A DNA stretch of 64,000 nucleotides from Aureimonas ureilytica (GTDB lineage Bacteria; Pseudomonadota; Alphaproteobacteria; Rhizobiales; Rhizobiaceae), in contig NZ_LDQA01000001.1 of assembly GCF_001475935.1 (NCBI RefSeq), positions 124,001-188,000 on the forward strand, read 5' to 3'. This document shows, one piece after another, positions 53,567 to 64,000 of the stretch. Under the pieces are notes generated by a model. It was not told where the DNA came from. It ran no database searches and worked only from the letters and a program-made list of their open reading frames with translations. Both the position numbers and the translations under genes were made by a program. Each line of letters starts with the position of its first letter. Position 1 is the stretch's first letter.

Positions 53567-54325
53567 CTATCGGCAGTTGCGGGCCGCCTCGCAGATGGCA
53601 AGAAAATCCTGCGCTTTCAAGCTGGCACCACCCACAAGCGCCCCATCCACATCTGCGACGGACAGAAGCGATGCCGCGTTGGTGGGCTGAACCGAGCCGC
53701 CATAGAGAAGTCGCAGGCTGGTTCCGGTCTCCTGGCCGAACCGCTCCACCAAGCGACGACGCAGATGCGAGTGGACCTCTGCGACATCTTCGGCCGATGC
53801 GGTCTTGCCGGTCCCGATCGCCCAGATCGGCTCGTAGGCAATGATGGTGTTCCCTGCGGTGACGTCGTCATGAAGCGAGTTTTCAAGCTGGCTCTCAAGG
53901 ACGCGCAGCGCTTCCCCCGCTTCGCGTTCCTCCAGCGTTTCGCCAATACAGACGATGGCGACCAGCCCCGCGCGGTGCGCGGCCACCAACTTGCTTCGAA
54001 CGGTCGCGCAGCATTCGCTGTGATCGGCACGGCGTTCCGAATGGCCGACGATCACATGCGAAGCACCGGCGTCGCGCAGCATCTCGGCCGAGATGTCGCC
54101 AGTATGAGCACCCTTCTCCTTGGCATGACAATTTTGCGCGCCGACCAGAAGATCGGAATGGGCTGCGTCTCGAACGGTTCGCAGGAGCGTTGCCGGCGGA
54201 CACACCAGAATATCGACCTCCCCCATGGTGGCGCTGCAGCCTTCGGAAATCTTGCGGACTTCTTCGAGCTGGCCCGACAAGCCATTCATCTTCCAGTTTC
54301 CCGCGATCAAAATCTTGCGAGCCAA
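53567..54325 (-). CDS. tpiA: Triosephosphate isomerase
   Basis: TpiA interconverts dihydroxyacetone phosphate and glyceraldehyde 3-phosphate. I place the start at a TTG (54325), six bases after GGAGGAG, giving ARKILIAGNWKMNG at the N-terminus and 252 residues, the family length; the ATG at 54346 would put the ribosome site inside the coding region. The catalytic histidine is in VIVGHSERR near residue 95 and the glutamate in AYEPIWAIGTG near 168; LYGGSVQPTNA near 210 binds phosphate. It is divergent from the ppiD-like gene. Confidence 0.96.
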   Translation of the reverse strand: MARKILIAGNWKMNGLSGQLEEVRKISEGCSATMGEVDILVCPPATLLRTVRDAAHSDLLVGAQNCHAKEKGAHTGDISAEMLRDAGASHVIVGHSERRADHSECCATVRSKLVAAHRAGLVAIVCIGETLEEREAGEALRVLESQLENSLHDDVTAGNTIIAYEPIWAIGTGKTASAEDVAEVHSHLRRRLVERFGQETGTSLRLLYGGSVQPTNAASLLSVADVDGALVGGASLKAQDFLAICEAARNCR

Positions 54326-54495
54326 GTTGTTCTCCTCCCGTCTCATTGTGGATTTTTTCTCCATCCCATTTCGACAGCTATCGGCCGAGATCGGGAAAAT
54401 CAAACCGGCGCTTCGGCAGGATCGACTTTTCTTCTCCGTTCGGAATGCCTATTCGGGACATCGATGAGACTAGGAAGATCGGGAGTTCGCAGCGG

Positions 54496-56382
54496 ATGCT
54501 GAACCAGATGCGTCGCGGTGCCTCGGGTTGGGTCGCCAAACTTTTGCTGGGTGGCCTCGCCGTCAGCTTCGTGGTGTGGGGTATCGCGGATGGGCTGCGA
54601 TCCCACGGCTCGGGATCGACCGTTCTGCAAGCCGGTGACGTCCGGGTTTCGGTGGTGGAATACCAGCAGGCCTATCAGCAGGGGCTCAATCGCCTCGCAC
54701 AGCAGCTGCAGCGTCGCCCGACGTCCGAACAAGCCGAAATGTTCGGCGTTGACCAGACCGTTCTGGCGCAATTGCGAGCCGGCGCGTTGGTCGATCTGAA
54801 AGCCGAGCACGATGGCATCGCCGTTTCCGATGAGGGATTGATCACGCTGATTCAGCGCGAGAAAGCCTTTCAAGACGCAAGCGGCCGCTTTTCGCGTGAC
54901 ACCATGCGGGCGGTGTTGGCAAATGCCGGTCTCAGCGAAGCCGCTTATCTCACGGATCTCAGGCGCTCGGCGGTGCGAGGGCAATTGCTCGGCGCCGTGG
55001 CGGACGACGTCGTGATCCCCAACGCCTTTGTCGATGCCTTGGGGATCTACAATGGAGAGCGGCGCACCGTTCAATATGCGGTTCTCCAGCCCCAGCCCGC
55101 TGACAGCGTGTCCGATCCATCGGACGATGATCTCAGCACCTATTACACCGAGCATCAGGACACGTATCGCGCGCCCGAATATCGAGGGTTCTCCTATGTG
55201 GCTCTGACGCCGGCCACCATGGCTGAGACGGACAAGGTGACGGACGAGGAGATCGCGCGCTACTACGAGGCCAACCGCGCCCAGTTCACGACTCCCGAGC
55301 GCCGCGCCGTTCAGCAGGTCGTTTTCCCCGACCGCGCAACTGCCGACGCCGCTGCGCAAGCGATCGCATCCGGCCGTTCCCTAGCCGATGCCGCCAAGCA
55401 GGCAGGGCGCGAAGTGGCCGATCTCGGAACGATCGATCGCGCGGCTCTCGGCAACGCGACGCTCGCGGATGCCGCCTTCGGCGCTCAGGTGGGTGTCCCG
55501 ACCGGGGTCGTGGAGGGTCCGTTCGGACCCGTGATTCTGAACGTCACGGCGGTCGAGCCGGAGGTCGTGCGTCCGCTGGATGATGTCAGAGCGGACATCC
55601 GCCAGAGTCTCGCCCGCGATGCGACCAATGCGCGTATCACAAGCGCCTACAACACGATGTCGGATTCTCTGCAGAGCGGTGCTCCGCTCGCTGAGGCCGC
55701 CGAGCAGGCGGGCTTGAAGGTGGTGTCGGTGCCGCCCGTATCGCGGGAAGGGGTGACGCAGGACGGCACGAAGGTCGAAACGATCCCTGGCTCCCAGCAA
55801 GTCTTGGGTGCTGTCTTCACGGGTGACGAAGGCAACGATATTCCGCCGGTCAATTTCGATGGAAACAGCTACGTCTTTCTGGCACCAGGCGAAGTCATCC
55901 CTTCGCGCGAGCGTCCGCTGGATGAAGTTCGCGCTCGCGTAACAGCGGACTGGAAGCAGGACGAGGCGGTCCAGATGGCGGTCGATCGCGGCCAGTCTCT
56001 GGCCGAGCGCGTTCGCAAGGGCCAGTCCTTCGCCGACATGGCGGAAGTCGAAGGACTGTCTCTTCAGACGGCCTCGGCCGTGACGCGGCAGTCCGCCCTC
56101 CCCGTTCTGGGCGAAGCGGGGATGCGCGCAGCCTTCTCCGGGCCGCAGGGGCTCGTTGCCTCCACACCTGCGAAGGATTCTGGGCAAGTTCTGGTTCTCC
56201 AGGTGTCCGAAGTGGCGCCGCCGGCTGACCCCGCGGCCTCCGTCGCGCAGACCACGAAGACCGGATTGAGCCAAGCGCTTCGGGGCGATCTTGAACAAAG
56301 CTACATTGCCTCGCTCCAGAGCGGGGTCGATGTGACCTATAACCAGGCCGTGATCCAGCAGGCGAAGGCGAGCGTTCGATGA
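54496..56382 (+). CDS. ppiD: PpiD-like membrane-anchored peptidyl-prolyl isomerase
   Basis: PpiD proteins are inner-membrane folding helpers near the Sec exit. From the ATG at 54496 (GGGAG upstream) the product is 628 residues: [20 protein letters not shown], one membrane helix (about 15-35), a SurA/PpiD N-terminal domain (about 40-230), a parvulin-like domain (about 235-375, with [20 protein letters not shown]) and a second repeat-like region (about 380-620). The frame extends to 54190 but overlaps the divergent tpiA there. It starts the ppiD-trpD-trpC-moaC-moeA-lexA series and overlaps trpD by four bases. Confidence 0.88.
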   Translation: MLNQMRRGASGWVAKLLLGGLAVSFVVWGIADGLRSHGSGSTVLQAGDVRVSVVEYQQAYQQGLNRLAQQLQRRPTSEQAEMFGVDQTVLAQLRAGALVDLKAEHDGIAVSDEGLITLIQREKAFQDASGRFSRDTMRAVLANAGLSEAAYLTDLRRSAVRGQLLGAVADDVVIPNAFVDALGIYNGERRTVQYAVLQPQPADSVSDPSDDDLSTYYTEHQDTYRAPEYRGFSYVALTPATMAETDKVTDEEIARYYEANRAQFTTPERRAVQQVVFPDRATADAAAQAIASGRSLADAAKQAGREVADLGTIDRAALGNATLADAAFGAQVGVPTGVVEGPFGPVILNVTAVEPEVVRPLDDVRADIRQSLARDATNARITSAYNTMSDSLQSGAPLAEAAEQAGLKVVSVPPVSREGVTQDGTKVETIPGSQQVLGAVFTGDEGNDIPPVNFDGNSYVFLAPGEVIPSRERPLDEVRARVTADWKQDEAVQMAVDRGQSLAERVRKGQSFADMAEVEGLSLQTASAVTRQSALPVLGEAGMRAAFSGPQGLVASTPAKDSGQVLVLQVSEVAPPADPAASVAQTTKTGLSQALRGDLEQSYIASLQSGVDVTYNQAVIQQAKASVR

Positions 56383-57410
56383 GCGCAGGAATGAAGCCGC
56401 TTCTGACCAAGGTCGCAGCCGGTGAGGCGCTCAACCGGGCGGAAGCGCGGGAGGCCTTCTCGATCTTGATGTCGGGCGAAGCGACGCCCTCGCAGATCGG
56501 TGGTTTCCTGATGGCGCTGCGGGTGCGTGGCGAGGTCGTGGACGAGATCGCCGGCGCGGTGGACGTCATGCGCGCCAACATGCTCCCGGTGGAGGCCCCT
56601 GGCGATGCGATCGACATCGTGGGGACGGGTGGCGATCAAGCGGGAACCTACAATGTCTCGACCTGTGCGGCCTTCGTCGTTGCAGGTTGCGGCCTGACGG
56701 TCGCCAAACATGGCAACCGGGCGCTGTCCTCGAGGTCGGGTTCGGCGGATGTGCTGGCGGCGCTGGGCGTCAATGTCGATCTCTCGCCGGATCAGATCGG
56801 AGAGGTCATTTCGACCGCCGGCTTGGGCTTCATGTTTGCGCCGACGCATCATGCGGCTATGCGCTTTGTGGGCCCCAGCCGTGTGGAACTCGGAACCCGT
56901 ACGATCTTCAACCTGCTAGGTCCTCTGGCGAATCCGGCCGGCGTTAAGAGGCTCCTGTTGGGGGTCTATTCCCGTGAATGGGTTCGCCCTCTTGCGGAGG
57001 CCTTGAACGCGTTGGGGGCCGAGAAAGCCTGGGTCGTCCACGGGGAGGGTCTGGATGAGATGACGGTGTGCGGTCGCACGCATGTCGCCAGTCTGGAACA
57101 TGGCTCGATCCGCGAATGGGAACTGACGCCCGAAGAGGCGGGGCTCGCGCTCCATCCCACCTCGGACCTCATCGGCGGTGATGCGGCACATAATGCCGAA
57201 GCACTTCGCCGTGTTCTGGCCAACGAGCCCAGCGCCTATCGGGACATCGTGCTGCTCAATGCTGCCGGTGCTCTGATCGTCGCCGATAAGGCGTCAAGTC
57301 TGGACCAGGGGGTCGCAATGGCGAAAGCCTCACTCGCCGAAGGACGAGCGGCTGAAGCGCTGGCCCGGCTCGTGACAACATCACAAGAGATCGGGAGAAG
57401 ACCGTCGTGA
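56379..57410 (+). CDS. trpD: Anthranilate phosphoribosyltransferase
   Basis: TrpD joins anthranilate and phosphoribosyl diphosphate, the second step of tryptophan synthesis. The 343-residue product has the PRPP-binding segment [20 protein letters not shown] near residue 80, [21 protein letters not shown] near 108 and the anthranilate region [14 protein letters not shown] near 155. It is coupled to the upstream ppiD-like gene (ATGA) and the downstream trpC (GTGA). No trpE or trpG is in the window; in related bacteria these lie elsewhere. Confidence 0.96.
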   Translation: MSAGMKPLLTKVAAGEALNRAEAREAFSILMSGEATPSQIGGFLMALRVRGEVVDEIAGAVDVMRANMLPVEAPGDAIDIVGTGGDQAGTYNVSTCAAFVVAGCGLTVAKHGNRALSSRSGSADVLAALGVNVDLSPDQIGEVISTAGLGFMFAPTHHAAMRFVGPSRVELGTRTIFNLLGPLANPAGVKRLLLGVYSREWVRPLAEALNALGAEKAWVVHGEGLDEMTVCGRTHVASLEHGSIREWELTPEEAGLALHPTSDLIGGDAAHNAEALRRVLANEPSAYRDIVLLNAAGALIVADKASSLDQGVAMAKASLAEGRAAEALARLVTTSQEIGRRPS

Positions 57411-58216
57411 CCGACATTCTCGAAAAGATCGAAACCTACAAGCGCGAAGAAATCGCCGACGCGAAGCGCGAGATGTCTCTGTCCGCTCTTGAAAGCGTCA
57501 TTCGTGACCTGCCGCCGACTCGGGGCTTTGCCGATGCGCTGCGGCGCAAGCATTCGCTCGGTCAGTTCGCGCTGATCGCGGAAGTGAAAAAGGCGAGCCC
57601 GTCCAAGGGGCTCATCCGACCTGATTTCGAGCCGGTATCGATCGCGCAGGCGTATGAGCGCGCGGGCGCCGCGTGTCTCAGTGTTTTGACCGACGCTCCG
57701 TCCTTTCAGGGTGCCCCGGAATATCTGACGGCGGCACGAGGGGCGACCGCCCTGCCCGCGCTTCGCAAGGACTTTCTGTTCGACACCTATCAGGTGGCGC
57801 AGGCTCGCGCTTGGGGAGCGGACGCTATTCTGATCATACTCGCCGCCGTGGACGATGCGCTGGCCAACGAACTGGAGTGCGCCGCGATCGAACTCGGTCT
57901 CGATGTGTTGCTGGAAGTGCATGACGAGGCAGAGGCCGAACGGGCGCTCAAGCTTCAATCTTCTCTGTTTGGCGTCAACAATCGCAATCTGCGAACCTTC
58001 GAAACCGATATCGGGACGAGCGAGCGACTGGCGCGCATCGTTCCCGCTGACCGGATCGTCGTCGGTGAAAGCGCGATCAATGGTCATGAGGACTGCGTTC
58101 GGCTGGCCGCGTCCGGCATTCGGACCTTCCTCGTGGGCGAGAGCCTGATGCGGCAGGACGATGTCGAGGCGGCGACACGCAGTTTGCTGTTTGGCGGACA
58201 GGCTCATCTCGCATGA
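57407..58216 (+). CDS. trpC: Indole-3-glycerol phosphate synthase
   Basis: TrpC closes the indole ring in tryptophan synthesis. The 269-residue product is a TIM barrel with the catalytic lysine/glutamate segments [12 protein letters not shown] near residue 56, [10 protein letters not shown] near 118, [11 protein letters not shown] near 165 and [13 protein letters not shown] near 188. It is the stand-alone enzyme, not fused to TrpF. It starts with GTG overlapping the trpD stop and ends overlapping moaC (ATGA). Confidence 0.96.
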   Translation: MTDILEKIETYKREEIADAKREMSLSALESVIRDLPPTRGFADALRRKHSLGQFALIAEVKKASPSKGLIRPDFEPVSIAQAYERAGAACLSVLTDAPSFQGAPEYLTAARGATALPALRKDFLFDTYQVAQARAWGADAILIILAAVDDALANELECAAIELGLDVLLEVHDEAEAERALKLQSSLFGVNNRNLRTFETDIGTSERLARIVPADRIVVGESAINGHEDCVRLAASGIRTFLVGESLMRQDDVEAATRSLLFGGQAHLA

Positions 58217-58695
58217 GCGAAACATCCCTGACGCATCTCGCCGCCGATGGCTCGGCCCATATGGTCGATGTCGGCGAGAAGGCTGAAACGATCCGAACGG
58301 CTCGCGCCGAAGGGCTCGTGCTGATGAAGGCCGAAACGCTCGATCTGATTCGAGAAGGCAGCCTCAAGAAGGGCGATGTCACGGCGATCGCGCGTATCGC
58401 CGGAATCATGGGCGCGAAGAAAACTCATGATCTGATCCCTCTTTGCCATCCTCTGATGTTGGAGAAGGTTTCGGTCGAACTGGAGTTCGAACCGGCCCTT
58501 CCCGGCATTCGCGTCACCGCGACTTGCCGCGTGAGTGGCAAGACCGGAATCGAGATGGAGGCGTTGACAGCCGTTTCGGTGGCTTGCCTCACGATCTACG
58601 ATATGGCGAAGGCGGTGGATCGCAGCATGACCATTAGCGCTATCCGGTTGTTGGAAAAAGCCGGCGGCCGATCGGGTGCGTGGAGCGCCGAGTGA
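58213..58695 (+). CDS. moaC: Cyclic pyranopterin monophosphate synthase (MoaC)
   Basis: MoaC forms cyclic pyranopterin monophosphate in molybdenum cofactor synthesis. The 160-residue product contains [19 protein letters not shown] near residue 15, [19 protein letters not shown] near 68 and [20 protein letters not shown] near 113, the conserved active-site parts. moaA is not in the window. It is coupled at both ends by four-base overlaps (ATGA with trpC, GTGA with moeA). Confidence 0.97.
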   Translation: MSETSLTHLAADGSAHMVDVGEKAETIRTARAEGLVLMKAETLDLIREGSLKKGDVTAIARIAGIMGAKKTHDLIPLCHPLMLEKVSVELEFEPALPGIRVTATCRVSGKTGIEMEALTAVSVACLTIYDMAKAVDRSMTISAIRLLEKAGGRSGAWSAE

Positions 58696-59903
58696 GCCTC
58701 CTTCCAGTCGAAGAGGCTTTGGCGAGGTTGCTGACGGACGCCGAACCCGTTCGGCGTATCGAGCAGGTCGGGCTCGACGCTCTGGCCGGTCGGCGTCTGG
58801 CGGGCGATCTCGTGGCTCGGCTGACGCAACCGGCCTTCGATGCCTCCGCCATGGATGGATACGCCGTTCGTGCCGACGATCTGCGCTCTGCGGCAACGGA
58901 ACTTCGCGTTATTGGCGAAGCGGCTGCCGGCGCGGCCTTCGAGGGGACGGTCTCGGCAAATCAGGCCGTACGGATCTTTACCGGTGCTCCTGTACCCGCA
59001 GGGGCAGATGCCGTCGTGATCCAGGAAAACACAGAACGTCCCGACCCATCGACTGTCATCGTGCTGGAGCCTGTGCAGCCGGGACGCCATATCCGCCCTG
59101 CCGGCAATGACTTCCAAGCAGGTAAGCCCGTTCTAGCGGATGGGGTCGTTTTGAGCCCTGCTTCCATCGCTCTCGCGGCAAGCGCCGGATACGATTTTGT
59201 GCCCGTGCGCGCTCGCCCCGGGATCGCGATCGTCATGACGGGCAGCGAACTGGTCTGGCCTGGTACGCGCCCTGGTCCCTCGCAGATCGTCGCGTCAAAC
59301 GGTTTCGGTATCGCAGCGATCGTGGAAGCGGCGGGTGGCGACGCCATCTCCTATGGCATCGTCCCCGACGATCGAGCGGCCTTGCGACAGGTTTTCGAGA
59401 ATGCCAGAGCCGAGGGAATCGACGTTTTCGTGACCATCGGCGGAGCTTCGGTCGGTGAGCATGATCTTGTTGCGCCGGTCCTGCGGGAGTGCGGTGTCGA
59501 ACTGGATTTCTGGAAGGTCGCCATGCGACCGGGAAAACCCCTGATGGCAGGTCGCCATGAGGCGATGCGATTCCTGGGCCTGCCCGGCAACCCGGCGTCG
59601 AGCCTCGTAACGGCGGAATTGTTTCTCCGGCCGCTCGTAGAACGTCTCGCCGGGCGCCCGTCTCGCCCCCGATACGAAACCGGAACACTCGGTGCGGCCG
59701 TTTCCGAGAATGACCATCGGGCGGACTTCATGCGCGCAACGATCCAACAAGACGACGACGGACGAACGGTCCTCATGCCGCTTGCTCGGCAAGACTCCTC
59801 GCTTCTGAGCGTCTTCGCGACCGCCGATGCCCTCTTGGTTCGTCCCCCTCATGCCGCCGCCGGTCAGCCGGGAGAAACCTGCGAGTTCGTTCGATTGGCG
59901 TGA
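58692..59903 (+). CDS. moeA: Molybdopterin molybdenumtransferase (MoeA)
   Basis: MoeA inserts molybdate into adenylylated molybdopterin. From the GTG at 58692, which overlaps the moaC stop, the product is 403 residues. It has [17 protein letters not shown] near residue 45, [18 protein letters not shown] near 95, TGSELV near 180, the MoCF domain [13 protein letters not shown] near 248 and GLPGNPASS near 297. The upstream frame to 58680 would add four residues. Downstream are two LexA operators in the 71-base gap to lexA. Confidence 0.95.
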   Translation: MSLLPVEEALARLLTDAEPVRRIEQVGLDALAGRRLAGDLVARLTQPAFDASAMDGYAVRADDLRSAATELRVIGEAAAGAAFEGTVSANQAVRIFTGAPVPAGADAVVIQENTERPDPSTVIVLEPVQPGRHIRPAGNDFQAGKPVLADGVVLSPASIALAASAGYDFVPVRARPGIAIVMTGSELVWPGTRPGPSQIVASNGFGIAAIVEAAGGDAISYGIVPDDRAALRQVFENARAEGIDVFVTIGGASVGEHDLVAPVLRECGVELDFWKVAMRPGKPLMAGRHEAMRFLGLPGNPASSLVTAELFLRPLVERLAGRPSRPRYETGTLGAAVSENDHRADFMRATIQQDDDGRTVLMPLARQDSSLLSVFATADALLVRPPHAAAGQPGETCEFVRLA

Positions 59904-59917
59904 TGGAGTTCCTTGCA

Positions 59918-59932
59918 GAACACAAACAGAAC
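59918..59932. promoter_or_regulatory. LexA operator upstream of lexA (first site)
   Basis: GAAC at 59918-59921 and GAAC at 59929-59932 are spaced by seven bases, the exact alphaproteobacterial SOS box read on the plus strand as GAAC-N7-GAAC. It lies 43 bases before the lexA ATG, as expected for autoregulation. Confidence 0.88.
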
Positions 59933-59943
59933 AGATAGGGTTT

Positions 59944-59958
59944 GTTCAGGTTTTGTTT
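59944..59958. promoter_or_regulatory. Second, imperfect LexA operator upstream of lexA
   Basis: GTTC (59944-59947), seven bases, then GTTT (59955-59958) matches the operator at seven of eight fixed positions and lies in inverse orientation 11 bases after the first site. The pair may allow stronger or graded repression of lexA. The mismatch makes it less certain than the first site. Confidence 0.5.
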
Positions 59959-59974
59959 TGTCCGGATTCGCGCG

Positions 59975-60709
59975 ATGTTGACCCGCAAGCAGCATGAATT
60001 GCTTCTCTTCATTCATGACCGTTTGCAATCGGTCGGAATTCCTCCCTCCTTCGACGAGATGAAGGAGGCCCTGGATCTGAAATCCAAATCAGGAATCCAT
60101 CGTCTCATCACCGCCTTGGAGGAACGGGGCTTTATCCGGCGTCTCCCCAATCGGGCTCGGGCTTTGGAAGTCCTGCGCCTGCCGGACTCCTTGAGTGGAA
60201 AGGATTCGAGTAGCAGTTTGGCGGTGCCGACGGCGTCCGATGCGCCGATCTCGCGGCAAGTCATCCCTCTTCCGAAGCGTGCCGAAATCGAGCCGGTCGT
60301 GGCGAGAGGGGAACCGGCCAATGATTCGATGCCCGTGCCGGTCATGGGACGGATTGCGGCGGGCGTTCCGATTTCGGCGATTCAACAGAACAGCCGTTCC
60401 ATCGCCCTCCCGGTCGAGATGTTCGGCGCCGGTGAACATTACGCCTTGGACGTCAAAGGCGATTCGATGGTCGATGCCGGCATTCTGGACGGAGACACGG
60501 TTCTGATCCAGCGTTCGGAGACGGCGACAGCGGGCGAGATCGTCGTGGCTCTGATCGACGACGAAGAGGCGACGCTCAAGCGCTTTCGTCGGCGAGGCTC
60601 CGTCGTGGAACTGGAAGCCGCCAACCCTGCCTATGAGACGCGGATTTTGGAAGCGGGCCGGGTCAAGGTTCAAGGGCGTCTTGTCGGGCTCATTCGGCGC
60701 TATCACTAG
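59975..60709 (+). CDS. lexA: LexA repressor
   Basis: LexA represses DNA-damage genes and cleaves itself when RecA is activated. From the ATG at 59975 the product is 244 residues: a winged helix domain ([37 protein letters not shown]), a long linker (about 70-125), the cleavage site AAGVP near 140, the catalytic serine in [10 protein letters not shown] near 166 and the lysine in ATLKRF near 203. The linker is longer than in E. coli, as usual for alphaproteobacteria. It carries its own operators upstream and overlaps the convergent comEC gene by 20 bases. Confidence 0.97.
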   Translation: MLTRKQHELLLFIHDRLQSVGIPPSFDEMKEALDLKSKSGIHRLITALEERGFIRRLPNRARALEVLRLPDSLSGKDSSSSLAVPTASDAPISRQVIPLPKRAEIEPVVARGEPANDSMPVPVMGRIAAGVPISAIQQNSRSIALPVEMFGAGEHYALDVKGDSMVDAGILDGDTVLIQRSETATAGEIVVALIDDEEATLKRFRRRGSVVELEAANPAYETRILEAGRVKVQGRLVGLIRRYH

Positions 60710-62963
60710 AACGATGAGGTGACCCGACCTGCCCGGGCTCGGAGCGCTGGTTTCGCCTTTCGCTCTCCGGCCATGGGGCCGATCGATGCACGTTCCATTC
60801 GTTGAAGGGCTGAGCGATCGAGGGTTGAAGGGCCCACTGCGTTCCCTTTACGGAGGGAAGCAAAAGAGCGCCGGTCTGCCGGAGAGTGCGAAGCGTGACG
60901 AGCTTCGCGCCGGAACGGCACGACGTCATTCGAGGCGCTCGCGCCATCACGGCGATGTCGGCACTGTCGCAAAGCTCTCCCATACGTTCCAGCTTGTCGC
61001 TCCATGCGATGCGGAGGCCCGACCGCGATGTCGCACGGCAGATATCGCCAGAACACTCGAACTGCTTCCGAGGGGTACGAGACTGTGGCAACCGAAGTTG
61101 AAACGCGCGTTGCCACTGATCGTGAGTGAAGCGATTGGGCCGCTTGCGCAAATCGATAGTCGATCCATCCTGGCCGATCACCGCGATATCTCGAGCATCC
61201 TCCGCAATCAGAAGCTCGGGTCGATTGGTCGATGGGATCGAGACCCAGCCGAGCGTCAATGGCAAAATGAAGAGCCAGCGCATCGCGCTCTGGCAAAATG
61301 ACAGGACGAGCAAAGCCATAGTGAGGCTGAGAAGGCTTGCGAGGCCGATCTGGCCCACGGCGTAGTCCGGTAATTCTTCAGCCAGGCGTTTCGCCAGCCA
61401 GAATACGACGTCCAGCCCCCAACCGATGGGATGCAGCGCTAGGCTCTCCCAACCAAAGGGCATCAGGCAGACCGAAGCCAGAGCGAGCGGCATGATCCAG
61501 AACGAAAAGATCGGCGTCGCCAGAACATTGGCCACGAGGCCGAATGGAGCGGCCCGCTGAAAGTGATAGACGGCATAGGGTGCGGTCGCCGCACCCGCGA
61601 TCAGGGATGACAGAAACGCGCCGAGAAGCAAAAGTGCGAGTGTTCGAAAGCGAGCGTGATCGCCTGCCTTACCGTCGGACTGGTTCGACCAGCGAGAGTA
61701 TGCGCCGTATGCACCCACCAGAGCGGCGGTTGCTGCGAAGGACATTTGGAACGTAGCGGTCATCAAGGCGTGCGGAGAGATCAACATCACCGCCATCGCT
61801 GCCATACCGACGTTGCGGATTGTCAGTGCAGGTCGATCCACCAGAACCGCGCCCAGCATGATGGCGATCATGATGAAGGAGCGTTCGGTGGCGGCATTGT
61901 CTCCAGCTAGTAGGAAGTAAAAGCCGGTGACCCCCAAGGCCAGGACCGCGCCGATCTTCCTCGTCTGCCATCGAAGGGCGATGGCCGGAAAAGCGGCAGC
62001 CGCGCCTCGCACAACGACCATGGTCATGCCCGCGACTAGTGCCATGTGGAACCCGGAAATCGAGAGGACATGGGCAAGACCCGTCGCACGCAGCGCATCT
62101 TCGATATCCTTGGGAATGCCGGCCCGTTCGCCATTGATCAAGGCCGCCGCGACGGCTCCTCGTTCGCCAGGTAGAACAGTTCGAATGCGTTCGCCGATCG
62201 CAAGACGAAGGCTTGCGACTTGGCCCATCAGGCCGCTGGGTACCACCTCCTCCTCTTCGGAGACCTTGGGAGGGCCCAAGGAATAGCCGAACGCACTCGT
62301 ACCATCGAAAAACGGCGTGAAGGCAAAATCATAAGCGCCGGGAAAGGCTGGCCCTGCTGGCGGACTTAGCCGCACGAGCCCGGCGTAGCGGGCCCCGATG
62401 GGCAAGGGCTCGTGTCGGCTCGACACGAGAACGCGAACGCGTTGCGGCGGACGCGAGAGGGTCGGCCGCTCCGTTCGCTCGACATCGATCGTGTATCGAT
62501 AGCGCCCGCGATCGTTCTGTTCCCGCAGAGTCACCACGCCGATGATGCGTGTCGTGGCATTCCCGGACAACATGACCGTTTGTGTCGTGGTCAGTTCCAC
62601 CCATCCCGCACCCAGACCCAAACCGAAGCCAAGAGGCAGGAGAAGCAGCGACCGCATGAAAGGCTTAGCCTCGAAGAACCTTGAAGCAAGCCAGCACAGC
62701 GCAAGATGGGCGGGCGCGAGCCAGACAAAGGGGCGCCAGCCGCATCCATAGATCAAACCAATCGCCAGCATGGTCCCGATCGGAAGGAACGCGAAAGACG
62801 AGCGCTGCTCTTGCTCGATCTGGATTTGATCGGCCAGCCAGGCTTTCAGGCGCAACAAAGAATTGCGGCTGCGCCCCCATCTTTGCTCGGAGCGCCCACC
62901 CGGCTTGTCGATCCGCAGATCCGATGTCGATGGCATCGGTGCATCAGGCGTTGAAGCCGGCAC
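60690..62963 (-). CDS. comEC: ComEC/Rec2-family competence-type membrane protein
   Basis: ComEC homologues form the channel for single-stranded DNA uptake in naturally competent bacteria. The 757-residue product has an N-terminal pair of helices with a DUF4131-type region (about 60-230), then the competence domain with many hydrophobic segments (about 275-570), including [16 protein letters not shown] near 310. The C-terminal part (about 600-757) is not an obvious metallo-beta-lactamase domain: no HxHxDH motif is visible. The start is a GTG at 62963 with GGAG upstream; an ATG at 62936 is possible. Other competence genes are absent from the window, so a DNA-uptake role is not shown. Confidence 0.88.
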   Translation of the reverse strand: MPASTPDAPMPSTSDLRIDKPGGRSEQRWGRSRNSLLRLKAWLADQIQIEQEQRSSFAFLPIGTMLAIGLIYGCGWRPFVWLAPAHLALCWLASRFFEAKPFMRSLLLLPLGFGLGLGAGWVELTTTQTVMLSGNATTRIIGVVTLREQNDRGRYRYTIDVERTERPTLSRPPQRVRVLVSSRHEPLPIGARYAGLVRLSPPAGPAFPGAYDFAFTPFFDGTSAFGYSLGPPKVSEEEEVVPSGLMGQVASLRLAIGERIRTVLPGERGAVAAALINGERAGIPKDIEDALRATGLAHVLSISGFHMALVAGMTMVVVRGAAAAFPAIALRWQTRKIGAVLALGVTGFYFLLAGDNAATERSFIMIAIMLGAVLVDRPALTIRNVGMAAMAVMLISPHALMTATFQMSFAATAALVGAYGAYSRWSNQSDGKAGDHARFRTLALLLLGAFLSSLIAGAATAPYAVYHFQRAAPFGLVANVLATPIFSFWIMPLALASVCLMPFGWESLALHPIGWGLDVVFWLAKRLAEELPDYAVGQIGLASLLSLTMALLVLSFCQSAMRWLFILPLTLGWVSIPSTNRPELLIAEDARDIAVIGQDGSTIDLRKRPNRFTHDQWQRAFQLRLPQSRTPRKQFECSGDICRATSRSGLRIAWSDKLERMGELCDSADIAVMARAPRMTSCRSGAKLVTLRTLRQTGALLLPSVKGTQWALQPSIAQPFNEWNVHRSAPWPESERRNQRSEPGQVGSPHRSSDSAE

Positions 62964-63028
62964 GGGCGCTCCGCCTTGAGTCCTTCTAGGCGTATGTTAC
63001 ACACCGGAGCACGAAAGCGCAGCCCGGT

Positions 63029-63040
63029 CTGTCCGGACAG
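63029..63040. repeat. Twelve-base palindrome between comEC and gltX
   Basis: CTGTCCGGACAG is a perfect palindrome in the 133-base divergent gap, 57 bases before the gltX ATG. Its position would suit an operator, but a 12-base palindrome in GC-rich DNA is weak evidence alone. Confidence 0.25.
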
Positions 63041-63096
63041 GCGCATCCCAACCGGGGCCTGCGGCGAGGTCGCGCCCCGCTTTCAAAGGCAGACGA

Positions 63097-64000
63097 ATGA
63101 CCGACCGCGTGGTGACACGTTTCGCCCCCTCGCCGACAGGCTTCCTTCACATCGGCGGCGCGAGAACGGCCCTGTTCAACTGGCTCTATGCCCGGCGCAT
63201 GGGCGGCACGATGCTGCTGCGGATCGAGGATACGGACCGCGAACGCTCCACTGACGCGGCGGTTCAGGCGATCATCGAAGGTCTCGACTGGCTCGGCCTG
63301 AAAGCCGATGGTGAGCCTGTGTCGCAGTTTGCTCGCGCTGCCCGGCATCGCGAGGTGGCGGAAGAACTGGTCGCCGCTGGCAAGGCTTATTATTGTTACG
63401 CTTCCCCGGCCGAGCTCGATGAAATGCGCGAGAAGGCGAAAGCTGAAAAGCGCCCACCGCGCTACGATGGCCGCTGGCGCGACCGCGACCCCTCGGAAGC
63501 CCCTGCCGGCGTTGCTCCTGTGATCCGCATCAAGGCGCCGCAAGAGGGCGAGACCTTGGTTCGCGATGTGGTTCAGGGAGACGTTCGTTTTCCGAACAAG
63601 GATCTGGATGATTTCATCCTGCTCCGCTCGGACGGTACGCCCACCTATATGCACGCCGTCGTCGTCGATGATCACGATATGGGTGTGACGCACATCATTC
63701 GAGGCGACGATCACCTGACGAATGCCGGACGTCAGACCTTGATCTATCAGGCGATGGGCTGGGACGTGCCCGTCATGGCGCATATCCCGCTCATTCATGG
63801 TGCGGACGGCGCCAAGCTCTCGAAGCGGCACGGCGCCTTGGGTGTCGATGCCTATCGCGGGATGGGCTACCTGCCGAAAGCGCTTCTCAATTATCTCGTG
63901 CGCCTCGGCTGGAGCCATGGCGACGATGAGGTCATGTCGATCGAGAACATGATCTCGTGGTTCGATACGGCCGACATCAACAAGGGCGCCGCTCGCTTTG
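63097..64000 (+). CDS. gltX: Glutamyl-tRNA synthetase, C-terminal part beyond window
   Basis: GltX charges tRNA-Glu. The frame starts at the ATG at 63097 (AAAGG upstream) and is open to the end of the window, showing 301 residues of an expected 470 or so. It opens [20 protein letters not shown] with the HIGH-type motif HIGG, has [20 protein letters not shown] near residue 28 and the KMSKS-type motif [10 protein letters not shown] near 240. Many alphaproteobacteria carry two gltX genes, one acting as the tRNA-Gln mischarging form; which this is cannot be told from this fragment. Confidence 0.96.
   Translation, partial: MTDRVVTRFAPSPTGFLHIGGARTALFNWLYARRMGGTMLLRIEDTDRERSTDAAVQAIIEGLDWLGLKADGEPVSQFARAARHREVAEELVAAGKAYYCYASPAELDEMREKAKAEKRPPRYDGRWRDRDPSEAPAGVAPVIRIKAPQEGETLVRDVVQGDVRFPNKDLDDFILLRSDGTPTYMHAVVVDDHDMGVTHIIRGDDHLTNAGRQTLIYQAMGWDVPVMAHIPLIHGADGAKLSKRHGALGVDAYRGMGYLPKALLNYLVRLGWSHGDDEVMSIENMISWFDTADINKGAARF

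Overview
The window is a 64 kb stretch of ordinary chromosome from an alphaproteobacterium, most likely a member of Hyphomicrobiales (Rhizobiales). The evidence is gene content and order: the ntrB-ntrC-ntrY-ntrX-trkA-hfq-hflX block, an ispD-ispF fusion next to dusB, a lipoyl domain fused to the pyruvate dehydrogenase E1 beta subunit, a trpD-trpC-moaC-moeA-lexA-comEC run, and LexA operators of the alphaproteobacterial direct-repeat type (GTTC-N7-GTTC). The DNA is GC-rich throughout. I see no rRNA, tRNA, insertion sequence, prophage, CRISPR array or integrase, and no island of odd composition. The family and genus cannot be fixed from what I can see.

Layout. 1-3.5 kb: an unrecognised exported protein (cut by the window edge), parE, and an exported alpha/beta hydrolase, with a LexA operator between the last two. 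3.6-5.5 kb: glnB-glnA. 5.7-15 kb: nnr, uvrA and ssb (divergent around a LexA operator), marC, gyrA, and a tiny predicted membrane protein behind a sequence matching the general-stress (EcfG-type) promoter. 15.1-19 kb: coaD, two cyclophilins, queA, tgt. 19.1-27.7 kb: cell-envelope genes (RlpA-like, a D,D-carboxypeptidase-like protein) followed by tmk, holB, metG, tatD, an MBL hydrolase and mazG. 27.8-38.3 kb, all on the minus strand: dusB-ntrB-ntrC-ntrY-ntrX-trkA-hfq-hflX. 38.5-48.8 kb: ispDF-pncC on plus, then coq10-like, lipA, a GlsB-type protein, lpdA, an SGNH hydrolase, pdhC, pdhB, pdhA and an FtsB-like protein on minus. 48.9-54.3 kb: eno, kdsA, pyrG, secG, tpiA on minus. 54.5-60.7 kb on plus: ppiD-like, trpD, trpC, moaC, moeA, lexA. 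The last part holds comEC (minus) and the start of gltX (plus).

How the genes work together. Several functional units are complete: PII plus glutamine synthetase together with both nitrogen two-component systems; the pyruvate dehydrogenase complex E1 alpha, E1 beta, E2 and E3 plus the lipoyl synthase needed to activate it; and a LexA-centred DNA-damage circuit in which lexA, uvrA/ssb and apparently parE (or the hydrolase beside it) carry operators. Many plus-strand genes are joined by ATGA, GTGA or TGATG overlaps, indicating translational coupling.

I found no convincing previously undescribed multi-gene system. The observations most worth checking are: the 42-residue open reading frame behind the EcfG-like promoter (14.8-15.0 kb); the LexA operator between parE and the hydrolase (2.53 kb); the palindrome flanked by direct repeats upstream of pdhA (48.4 kb); the paired hairpins between pdhB and pdhC (45.75 kb); the D,D-carboxypeptidase homologue whose KTG motif reads ATG in amino acids (21.18 kb); and alanine at the quinolone-resistance position of GyrA.
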